Below, piece after piece: positions 32,421 through 39,135 of a stretch of 39,135 nucleotides of DNA. The notes below the pieces were generated by a model that made no database searches, was not told the origin of the DNA, and saw nothing but the letters and a program-made list of their open reading frames with translations. The stretch is from JAATGI01 sp036510675 (GTDB lineage: Bacteria > Pseudomonadota > Alphaproteobacteria > ATCC43930 > CGMCC-115725): assembly GCA_036510675.1 (NCBI GenBank), contig DATCDN010000108.1:1-39135 (forward strand), given 5' to 3'. The translations under genes and the position numbers were made by a program. The number at the start of each line of letters is the position of its first letter. Position 1 is the first letter of the stretch.

Positions 32421-33263
32421 ATGATCGCCTCCCATCATGTCGCCGTCGGCGCGCTGACCCTTGGCAACGATCGCCCGCTGGTGCTGATCGCCGGGCCATG
32501 CGTCCTCGAAAGCCGCGCCCATGCGCTGGAGATGAGCCACGCGCTGGTCGAGTTGACCGGCAGGCTGGGCATCGGCCTCATCTATAAGACCTCGTTCGAC
32601 AAGGCCAACCGCACCTCGATCGACAGTGTGCGCGGCATGGGTCTCGAAGCGAGCCTGCCGATCCTGGCCGAGGTGCGGGAGAAGTATGGCTGCCCGGTGC
32701 TGACCGACGTGCATCTGCCCGAGCAATGCGCGCCGATTGCGGAGGCGGTGGATGTCTTGCAAATCCCGGCCTTCCTGTCGCGCCAGACCGACCTGCTGAT
32801 TGCCGCCGCCAAGACCGGCCGTGCCATCAATATCAAGAAGGGCCAGTTCCTGGCGCCGTGGGACATGAAGAACGTCGCCAAGAAGGTCGCGGCCGCCGGC
32901 AACGCCAACATCCTGCTGTGCGAGCGTGGGGTCAGCTTCGGCTACAACACGCTGGTCTCCGACATGCGGGCGCTGCCGGTGCTGAAGGAGACGGGTTATC
33001 CCGTGGTGTTCGACGCGACCCATTCGGTGCAGCAGCCGGGCGGGCAGGGCGATGTCTCGGGCGGCGAGCGGCGCATGGTGCCGGTGTTGGCGCGCGCCGC
33101 GGTCGCGATCGGCGTCGCGGCGGTGTTCATGGAAACGCACCAGGACCCGGACCACGCGCCCTCGGACGGGCCGAACATGGTGAAGCTCGCCGACATGCCC
33201 GACTTGCTTTCGACGTTGATGGAATTCGACCGGCTCGCCAAAGCGCGGCCCCTCTCCCCATAG
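32421..33263 (+). CDS. kdsA: 3-deoxy-D-manno-octulosonate 8-phosphate synthase
   Basis: 280 residues. IAGPCVLESRAHALEM near the N-terminus, YKTSFDKANRTS phosphoenolpyruvate site, INIKKGQFLAPWDMKNVAKK, CERGVSFGYNTLVSDMRALP, and FDATHSVQQPGGQ. It condenses arabinose 5-phosphate and PEP for lipopolysaccharide core synthesis. The Cys in GPCVLES (Asn in E. coli) together with the His, Glu (METHQD) and Asp (DPDHAPSDGPN) predicts the metal-dependent class. The ATG follows the noncoding leader; pyrG-kdsA-eno order is conserved. Seven bp separate it from eno. Confidence 0.97.
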   Translation: MIASHHVAVGALTLGNDRPLVLIAGPCVLESRAHALEMSHALVELTGRLGIGLIYKTSFDKANRTSIDSVRGMGLEASLPILAEVREKYGCPVLTDVHLPEQCAPIAEAVDVLQIPAFLSRQTDLLIAAAKTGRAINIKKGQFLAPWDMKNVAKKVAAAGNANILLCERGVSFGYNTLVSDMRALPVLKETGYPVVFDATHSVQQPGGQGDVSGGERRMVPVLARAAVAIGVAAVFMETHQDPDHAPSDGPNMVKLADMPDLLSTLMEFDRLAKARPLSP

Positions 33264-33270
33264 GAAAATC

Positions 33271-34566
33271 ATGAGCGCCATCGCCAATATCACCGGCCGC
33301 GAAATTCTCGACAGCCGCGGCAACCCAACGGTTGAAGTCGAAATCCTGCTGGACAGCGGTGTCACGGCGCGCGCGGCGGTGCCGTCGGGTGCCTCGACCG
33401 GCGCGCATGAGGCGGTGGAATTGCGCGACGGCGATTCGAAACGCTATGGCGGCAAGGGCGTGCTGAACGCGGTCGCCGCCGTCAATGGCGAGATTTTCGA
33501 TGCGGTCTCGGGACTCGACGCCTCGGATCAGCGCGCGCTCGACACCGCGATGATCGCGCTCGATGGCACGCCCAACAAATCGCGGCTCGGCGCCAACGCC
33601 ATTCTCGGCGTCAGCCTGGCGGCGGCGAAGGCCAGCGCCATGGAGCTCGATTTGCCGCTCTATCGTTATGTCGGCGGCATCGACGCGCGTACGCTGCCGG
33701 TGCCGATGATGAATGTCATCAATGGCGGGGTTCACGCCGACAACCCCATCGACATTCAGGAATTCATGATCCTTCCCGTCGCGGCGCCGAATTTCACCGA
33801 GGCGCTGCGCACCGGCGCCGAGATTTTTCACGCGCTGAAAAAACAGCTCGCCGCCGCCGGCCACAATACCAATGTCGGCGATGAAGGCGGCTTCGCACCA
33901 CAGATCGAATCGGCCGACGCGGCGCTGGCGTTTCTGATGCGCGCGATCGAGGGCGCCGGCTATCGCCCGGGCGAGGACGTCGTGCTCGGCCTCGATGTCG
34001 CGGCGACCGAACTCTATAAGGATGGCCACTACGATCTGACCGGTGAGAAGAAGCGGCTCGATAGCGCCGGCATGATCCGCTATCTCGAAGGACTGGCGGG
34101 GAACTATCCCATCGTTTCGATCGAGGACGGGATGGCCGAGGATGATTGGCAAGGCTGGGCCGATCTTACCCAGGCGCTAGGCAAGAAGATTCAATTGGTC
34201 GGCGACGATCTCTTCGTCACCAACACCGCGCGGCTGGCCGAGGGCATCGAAAAGAACTGCGCCAACGCCATCCTGGTGAAGGTCAATCAGATCGGCACGC
34301 TGTCGGAGACGCTCGATACCGTGGCGATGGCGCATCGCGCCGGCTATCGCGCCGTGATGTCGCACCGCTCTGGCGAGACCGAGGATACGACCATCGCCGA
34401 TCTCGCGGTCGCCACCAATTGCGGACAGATCAAGATCGGCTCGCTGGCGCGCTCCGAGCGCATCGCCAAATACAATCAGCTTTTGCGCATCGAGGAACAG
34501 CTCGGCGCGGGCGCGCTTTATCCGGGGGCGCGCGCGCTCAGCGTGCGGTCTAACTCTAGGCGCTGA
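33271..34566 (+). CDS. eno: Enolase
   Basis: 431 residues. Start ITGREILDSRGNPTVEVEIL, phosphoglycerate loop PSGASTGAHEAVELRDGD, NGGVHADNPIDIQEFMILP, NVGDEGGFAPQIESADAALA, magnesium ligands in SIEDGMAEDDW and VGDDLFVTN, catalytic Lys in ILVKVNQIGTLSE, and SHRSGETEDTTIADLAV. It converts 2-phosphoglycerate to PEP. Strong ribosome site AGGAAAATC. The last residues (ARALSVRSNSRR) come from the first copy of a 59-bp tandem duplication and do not look like a normal enolase end, so the C-terminus was probably altered when it met the convergent kinase gene. Confidence 0.98.
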   Translation: MSAIANITGREILDSRGNPTVEVEILLDSGVTARAAVPSGASTGAHEAVELRDGDSKRYGGKGVLNAVAAVNGEIFDAVSGLDASDQRALDTAMIALDGTPNKSRLGANAILGVSLAAAKASAMELDLPLYRYVGGIDARTLPVPMMNVINGGVHADNPIDIQEFMILPVAAPNFTEALRTGAEIFHALKKQLAAAGHNTNVGDEGGFAPQIESADAALAFLMRAIEGAGYRPGEDVVLGLDVAATELYKDGHYDLTGEKKRLDSAGMIRYLEGLAGNYPIVSIEDGMAEDDWQGWADLTQALGKKIQLVGDDLFVTNTARLAEGIEKNCANAILVKVNQIGTLSETLDTVAMAHRAGYRAVMSHRSGETEDTTIADLAVATNCGQIKIGSLARSERIAKYNQLLRIEEQLGAGALYPGARALSVRSNSRR

Positions 34567-34637
34567 CCCGCATCCGCGATCCGGGGGCGCGCGCGCTCAG
34601 CGTGCGGTCTAACTCTAGGCGCTGACCCGCATCCGCG
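34521..34637. repeat. 59-bp tandem duplication at the eno/kinase 3' junction
   Basis: Bases 34521-34578 and 34580-34637 are identical over 58 bp, at a period of 59. Copy 1 contains the eno stop (34564-34566) and a kinase stop in the opposite frame (34556-34558). Copy 2 contains the kinase stop actually used (34615-34617). Confidence 0.97.
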
Positions 34638-36363
34638 CCGGCGCGCGCTCCGGTGCCGGCTTGGCGCTCTTGAAGAGGGGCAGATAGACATGAAACCGCG
34701 CGCCCTCGCCGGGCTGGCTGGTGACCTCGATGCGGCCGCCATGATTGGCGACGATGCCGTGGGCCACGGCGAGGCCGAGGCCGGTTCCCTCGCCGACTCG
34801 CTTCGTGGTGAAGAACGGCTCGAACAGGCGCTGCAAGGCATTGGAATCGATGCCTGGCCCGTCATCGATAACCGAAAGCCGGGCCATTTTAGCCGTGTTT
34901 CCACTCATGCTTTCCGCGGCGATCTCGATCCGGATGGTGCCCCGCTTGTTGCCGATGGCGTGCGCGGCATTGTTGACGAAGTTGGTCAGAACTTGGTCGA
35001 GCTGGCCGCGATTGGCCCAGACCACGGGATTGCCGTCGATGCGCGTTTCGATCGTCGTCGTCAGAGGAATGCCGACGCGGAGCAGGGGCAGCGACTCGGC
35101 GATCATGGCGGCGAGCTCGACCGGCGCGCGGGCGATCTCCTCCTTGCGGCTGAAGGTCAGGATCTGATGGACCAGGTCGCGTGCCCGCTCGCCCGCGCGA
35201 TGGATCAGGGCTAGATGCTCGGCCAGCGGATCGAGCGGCGAAATTTCCTGCATCGCCAGCTTGGTCAGGCCGAGAATCGGCATCAGCGTATTGTTCAGAT
35301 CATGCGCGATGCCGCCGGCCAGCTGGCCGACCGCCTCCATCTTCTGCAATTCGTGGATCTGGCGTTGCGTGTCGCGCTGCTTGCGTTCATTCGCGCGCGC
35401 CTCGGTCACGTCCGTGACGAAGCCGATGGCGCGAACCGGCATATCCTGCGAATTGACCAGGACCCGGCCGCGAAGCGTGATGATGCGCTCGCTGCCGTCG
35501 CCGCGGCGAACAATGCGAAACTCACCGCTGCGCGACACGCGCACGGGGCCGTTGACCCACGTCGAATAGCCTTGCTCGAAGCGGGCGCGGTCGTCGGGAT
35601 GGATGGCGGCGGCGAGCAGGGAATTGTCCGAGGCGGCCTCCGGGGGAAGCCCGAAGATCGCCTTGAAGCGATCGGACCAGACGGGCACGCCGCTGGCGAG
35701 ATCGATATCGTAGGTGCCGAGATCGGCGGCCTCGGCGGCAAGGCGGATGCGCGCCTCGGCGGCGCGCAACTCCTCTTCCTTGCGATGCTGGGCCAGCGCC
35801 AGCCGCACCAGGCCGGCGCCGGGCATCAGCAAGCCGAAATCACGACGCGATGGCTTGCGTGGCTCGCGGAAGTACAGCGCGATGGTGCCCAGCACCGTGC
35901 CAGCGTCGTTGACGATCGGCATCGACCAGCAGGCGCGCAAGCCGAAGGACAGCGCGAACTCGCGGGGGCCTTCCCACAAGGGGTCGGTGGCGATGTCGCT
36001 GACGATGACGGGCGTCTTGCGATAAGCGGCGGTGCCGCACGAACCGACCGATGGGCCGATTTCGAGATCGTTGATGGCGCGGTTATATGCCTCGGGCAGG
36101 CTGGGACCGGCGCCATGGCGCAGATGCTTGCCGTCGGGCTGCAACAACAGGACCGAGCACAAGGCGGGCGGCGCCAAGGTCTCGACCATGCGCGCGATCG
36201 CGGCCAGCGTCTCCTTCAGCGGCGCGCCCGATGCCATCAAATCAATGATGCGGCCGCGCTGGTCCCACATTTGCTTGAACGGAAGGCGCGTCGATTGCCG
36301 GCGCGCGGCGCGGCGCGGCGCGGACGGCCGCACCGATGCCGACTCGGTTTTCGCAACTATCAT
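34615..36363 (-). CDS. GAF-PAS sensor histidine kinase
   Basis: 582 residues, start ATG with GGAGCAATCG. A GAF domain lies at about 37-195 (GPSVGSCGTAAYRKTPVIVS, then GLRACWSMPIVNDAG), a PAS domain at about 205-325 (DRFKAIFGLPPEA, HPDDRARFEQGY, GFVTDVTEAR), and a HisKA dimerisation domain with phospho-acceptor His354 in QLAGGIAHDLNNTLMPILGL. The ATPase domain has N-box NFVNNAAHAI, G1 DDGPGID and G2 GEGTGLGLA. No membrane segments, so it is a soluble sensor. No response regulator is adjacent. The gene is convergent with eno and lies inside the otherwise conserved eno-ftsB neighbourhood. Confidence 0.95.
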   Translation of the reverse strand: MIVAKTESASVRPSAPRRAARRQSTRLPFKQMWDQRGRIIDLMASGAPLKETLAAIARMVETLAPPALCSVLLLQPDGKHLRHGAGPSLPEAYNRAINDLEIGPSVGSCGTAAYRKTPVIVSDIATDPLWEGPREFALSFGLRACWSMPIVNDAGTVLGTIALYFREPRKPSRRDFGLLMPGAGLVRLALAQHRKEEELRAAEARIRLAAEAADLGTYDIDLASGVPVWSDRFKAIFGLPPEAASDNSLLAAAIHPDDRARFEQGYSTWVNGPVRVSRSGEFRIVRRGDGSERIITLRGRVLVNSQDMPVRAIGFVTDVTEARANERKQRDTQRQIHELQKMEAVGQLAGGIAHDLNNTLMPILGLTKLAMQEISPLDPLAEHLALIHRAGERARDLVHQILTFSRKEEIARAPVELAAMIAESLPLLRVGIPLTTTIETRIDGNPVVWANRGQLDQVLTNFVNNAAHAIGNKRGTIRIEIAAESMSGNTAKMARLSVIDDGPGIDSNALQRLFEPFFTTKRVGEGTGLGLAVAHGIVANHGGRIEVTSQPGEGARFHVYLPLFKSAKPAPERAPARMRVSA

Positions 36364-36536
36364 CGATTGCTCCTGGTCCCACCCGAATGCGCATTTTTTT
36401 ATGGTGAATGCCGCTTAATAGATCGATCGGGTGAAAATCCGGTTAACGCTAACGCATGCCGGCGGGCTTCAAGCGCCGGTGGGTCGAAAATCGGAGTCGT
36501 GAATTTTTTCGCTGTTCCAAGGGGTAATCGATGCGT

Positions 36537-36560
36537 CTTCGCCTTGACACTGAGGCGAAG
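36537..36560 (+). promoter_or_regulatory. Hairpin covering the ftsB ribosome site
   Basis: Perfect 8-bp arms CTTCGCCT (36537-36544) and AGGCGAAG (36553-36560) around TGACACTG. The 3' arm is the purine-rich stretch 2 bp before the GTG at 36563 and so probably contains the ribosome site. The structure could limit translation. Confidence 0.5.
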
Positions 36561-36562
36561 CG

Positions 36563-36919
36563 GTGATTCGCTGGGGCATGGTTGGGCGGCGTTTGATAGC
36601 AAGAATTGGACGTGCGGTCGTCGGGCCGTTCCTCGCTATCGTGCTGATCATCTACTTCGCCCTCAACCTGGTGGAGGGCGATCACGGGCTGATGGCGTGG
36701 CTGCGGCGGGCGCACCAGGTTCAGGACGCCGAGGCGACCCGGGCGGCCACCGATCTGGAGCTGGCCCAACTCCGCCACCGCGCCGATCTCCTCAAGGGTA
36801 ACCGGCTCGACCCCGATCTCCTGGACGAGCGGTCGCGCGCCGCGCTGAACGCCATCGGGCGAGACGAAATCGTCATCTTCACGCCGCCGGCGCAAGTCGT
36901 GGCAAAACCGATTAACTGA
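36563..36919 (+). CDS. ftsB: Septum formation initiator FtsB/DivIC family
   Basis: 118 residues from GTG at 36563; ATG at 36578 is an alternative. One membrane helix at about 21-38 (VVGPFLAIVLIIYFALNLVE), then GDHGLMAWLRRAHQVQD and a Leu/Ala/Glu coiled coil (about 48-85), then a short C-terminal segment. FtsB joins FtsL and FtsQ in the divisome. Location between eno and pdhA is the conserved alphaproteobacterial position. Sequence identity in the family is low; the call rests on topology and synteny. Confidence 0.9.
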   Translation: MIRWGMVGRRLIARIGRAVVGPFLAIVLIIYFALNLVEGDHGLMAWLRRAHQVQDAEATRAATDLELAQLRHRADLLKGNRLDPDLLDERSRAALNAIGRDEIVIFTPPAQVVAKPIN

Positions 36920-37024
36920 AATCCAGTTTATTTGATTTTTTCTAACCATTACAGATAGTTAGAGAACTTGCATTCGGCCTAAATCCCTCTATGCTGTGGC
37001 GCCAAATTGGAGGAGGTTTCGGGC

Positions 37025-38035
37025 ATGGCCGTGGCCAAACGCAAGCTCAAGCCAGTGAAGACGGACGCCATGCCGGACCCGGCGGAGATGGAAAAGCTCT
37101 ACCGCGACATGCTGCTGATCCGGCGCTTCGAGGAAAAGGCCGGACAGATGTACGGCATGGGGCTGATCGGCGGCTTCTGCCATCTCTATATCGGCGAGGA
37201 GGCGGTCGTGGTCGGCGTGATGTCGGCGCTGATGGAGGGCGACAGCATCATCACCTCCTATCGCGACCATGGCCACATGCTGGCCTCGGGCATGGACCCC
37301 AAGGGCGTGATGGCCGAGCTGACCGGGCGCAGCGGCGGCTACTCCCGGGGCAAGGGCGGCTCGATGCATATGTTCTCCCGCGACAAGCATTTTTATGGCG
37401 GCCACGGCATCGTCGGCGCCCAGGTGCCGATCGGAACCGGGCTCGCCTTTGCCCATAAATACAAGAATGACGGCCATATCGCGGTGGTGTTCCTCGGCGA
37501 CGGCGCGATGAACCAGGGTCAGGTCGCGGAAAGCTTCAACATGGCGGAGCTATGGAAGCTGCCGGTGCTCTATGTCATCGAGAACAACAAATACGGCATG
37601 GGCACGTCGGTGGCGCGCTCCTCGGCGTCGAAGGACCTTTATACGCGGGGCGAGGCCTACGGCATCGCCGGCAGCCAGGCCGACGGCATGAACGTGTTTT
37701 CGGTGAAGGCCGCGGCGGCGGCGGCGATCGCCGATATCCGCGCCGGCAAGGGACCCTATCTGCTCGAATTGCTGACCTACCGCTATCGCGGCCATTCGAT
37801 GTCGGACCCGGCGAAATATCGCAGCAAGGATGAGCTGAACCGCATGCGCCAGGAGCACGATCCGATCGACCAGATGAAGCGCCGGCTGACCGAGGAAGGG
37901 GTCGCCGACGAAGCGAAGCTGAAGGAGATCGATCGCGGGGTGAAGGACGCGATCACGGCCGCCGCGGAATTCGCCCAGGCATCGCCGGAGCCGGACGCCG
38001 CCGAACTCTTCACCGACGTCTATGTCGAGGCCTGA
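37025..38035 (+). CDS. pdhA: Pyruvate dehydrogenase E1 alpha subunit
   Basis: 336 residues from ATG at 37025 with GGAGGAGG upstream. YRDMLLIRRFEEKAGQMYGM is the family start, and YIGEEAVVVG, SYRDHGHMLASGM and GGSMHMFS follow. The thiamine diphosphate motif is GDGAMNQGQVAESFNMAELW followed by LPVLYVIENNKYGMGTS. The phosphorylation-loop region reads YRYRGHSMSDPAKYR. It decarboxylates pyruvate with PdhB and feeds the E2 lipoyl domains. Three bp separate its stop from pdhB. Confidence 0.97.
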   Translation: MAVAKRKLKPVKTDAMPDPAEMEKLYRDMLLIRRFEEKAGQMYGMGLIGGFCHLYIGEEAVVVGVMSALMEGDSIITSYRDHGHMLASGMDPKGVMAELTGRSGGYSRGKGGSMHMFSRDKHFYGGHGIVGAQVPIGTGLAFAHKYKNDGHIAVVFLGDGAMNQGQVAESFNMAELWKLPVLYVIENNKYGMGTSVARSSASKDLYTRGEAYGIAGSQADGMNVFSVKAAAAAAIADIRAGKGPYLLELLTYRYRGHSMSDPAKYRSKDELNRMRQEHDPIDQMKRRLTEEGVADEAKLKEIDRGVKDAITAAAEFAQASPEPDAAELFTDVYVEA

Positions 38036-38038
38036 GCC

Positions 38039-39135
38039 GTGGCGATCCCCGTTCTGATGCCCGCGCTCTCGCCGACCATGACCGAGGGCAAGCTCGCCAA
38101 ATGGCACAAGAAGGAAGGCGATGAGGTGAAGGCCGGCGACATCATCGCCGAGATCGAAACCGATAAGGCGACGATGGAATTCGAGGCCGTCGACGAAGGC
38201 AGGATGGGCCGCATCCTGGTGCCGGAGGGCACCGACAATGTCGCCGTCAATCAGCCGATCGCCGAGATCATCGGCGAGGATGAGAAACCGGGCGCCGCGC
38301 CCGTGGCGGCGAAGGCGGACAAGGCGCCTCCAGCGGCGCCCCCGATGACCGCGCCGGCGAAGCCCGCCGCCGCGCCGAAGGCGCCGGCCGCGCCGATCGC
38401 CGAGGAAACGCCGTGGACCGGGGCCAGCGTCTCGCTGACGGTGCGCGAGGCGCTGCGCGATGCGATGGCCGAGGAAATGCGGCGCGACGAGACGGTGTTC
38501 CTGATGGGTGAGGAGGTCGCCGAGTATCAGGGCGCCTACAAGGTCAGCCAGGGCCTGTTGGAGGAATTCGGCGCTCGCCGCGTCGTCGATACGCCGATCT
38601 CGGAACACGCCTTCACCGGGCTGGGCGTCGGCGCGGCGTTCGGTGGCCTGAGGCCGATCGTCGAATTCATGACCTGGAACTTCGCCATGCAGGCGATGGA
38701 CCAGCTCGTCAATTCCGCCGCTAAGACGCGCTACATGTCGGGCGGGCAGATGAGTTGCCCCATCGTGTTCCGCGGCCCCAACGGCGCCGCCGCCCGCGTC
38801 GCGGCCCAGCACAGCCAGGATTATTCAAGCTGGTACGCGCATATACCGGGGCTGAAGGTGATCGCGCCCTATACCGCCGCCGATCATAAGGGCCTGCTGA
38901 AATCCGCGATCCGCGATCCCAACCCGGTGATCTTTCTCGAAAACGAGCTGCTCTACGGCCACAGCTTTCCGGTGCCGGAGGCGGAGGATTACATCGTGCC
39001 GATCGGCAAGGCGCGCATCGCCCGCGCGGGCGATGCCGTGACCATCGTGGCGTTTTCCCGAATGGTTCAAGTGGCGATGGCGGCGGCGGCGAAGCTCGAG
39101 GAGGACGGCATCTCGGCCGAGGTTATCGATCTGCG
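38039..39135 (+). CDS. pdhB: Pyruvate dehydrogenase E1 beta subunit with N-terminal lipoyl domain (3' end outside window)
   Basis: Open to the window end (365 complete codons visible). GTG start at 38039, 3 bp after pdhA. The N-terminal lipoyl domain (1-80) begins MAIPVLMPALSPTMTEGKLA and has the lipoylation site ETDKATMEFEAVDEG. An Ala/Pro-rich hinge (about 82-125) follows, then the transketolase-like E1 beta domain: LTVREALRDAMAEEMRRDE, FLMGEEVAEYQGAYKVSQGL, DTPISEHAFTGLGVGAAFGG, and SQDYSSWYAHIPGLKVIAPY. A lipoyl domain on E1 beta is a feature of alphaproteobacterial complexes. pdhC presumably follows. Confidence 0.96.
   Translation, partial: MAIPVLMPALSPTMTEGKLAKWHKKEGDEVKAGDIIAEIETDKATMEFEAVDEGRMGRILVPEGTDNVAVNQPIAEIIGEDEKPGAAPVAAKADKAPPAAPPMTAPAKPAAAPKAPAAPIAEETPWTGASVSLTVREALRDAMAEEMRRDETVFLMGEEVAEYQGAYKVSQGLLEEFGARRVVDTPISEHAFTGLGVGAAFGGLRPIVEFMTWNFAMQAMDQLVNSAAKTRYMSGGQMSCPIVFRGPNGAAARVAAQHSQDYSSWYAHIPGLKVIAPYTAADHKGLLKSAIRDPNPVIFLENELLYGHSFPVPEAEDYIVPIGKARIARAGDAVTIVAFSRMVQVAMAAAAKLEEDGISAEVIDL

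Overview
The window is high-GC, almost fully coding chromosomal DNA from an alphaproteobacterium; the genus cannot be read from the sequence. The main evidence is the right half, which carries the alphaproteobacterial housekeeping block tpiA-secG-pyrG-kdsA-eno-ftsB-pdhA-pdhB, with ppiD-trpE divergent from tpiA. Supporting evidence is a PmtA-type phospholipid N-methyltransferase, a two-domain cold-shock protein and a PdhB with an N-terminal lipoyl domain.

Layout, left to right. 1-451: 3' end of an IS110-family transposase plus noncoding DNA. 452-4965 (minus): a beta-oxidation operon (FadB-like bifunctional enzyme and a large/small acyl-CoA dehydrogenase pair). 5183-6385: a TonB-like protein. 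6445-7374: an 894-bp insertion bounded by a perfect 36-bp direct repeat and carrying one lower-GC orphan gene, placed at the 3' end of a flavin hydroxylase gene. 7333-9483: that hydroxylase divergent from a BDH2-like dehydrogenase. 9621-10946: two-domain cold-shock protein and PmtA. 10910-14102 (minus): pyrB, a pyrC-like gene lacking its HxH metal ligands, and an arginase-family gene. 14164-19927 (minus): a TetR-HlyD-ABC-permease-permease operon matching E. coli cecR-ybhGFSR in order and sequence, with a clear operator and promoter. 20075-21460: two secreted low-complexity Gly/His/Tyr-rich proteins. 21573-25124 (minus): ppiD-trpE. 25177-39135: the housekeeping block, interrupted by a second flavin hydroxylase, a TMEM43-like/EF-hand pair, a GIY-YIG nuclease gene embedded in palindromic repeats, and a GAF-PAS histidine kinase.

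The strongest unusual signals are: (1) a GIY-YIG nuclease gene sitting inside an array of REP/BIME-like palindromes, whose relatives are scattered elsewhere in the window; (2) the 894-bp cassette with 36-bp repeats at a gene 3' end, which looks like site-specific integration; (3) a shared 17-bp near-palindrome in front of the beta-oxidation operon and in the hydroxylase/dehydrogenase divergent promoter, suggesting a small lipid or aromatic catabolism regulon; (4) a 59-bp tandem duplication that turned an overlapping convergent eno/kinase junction into a non-overlapping one.

Functional calls rest on recognising motifs and remembered family sequences. No database search was run.
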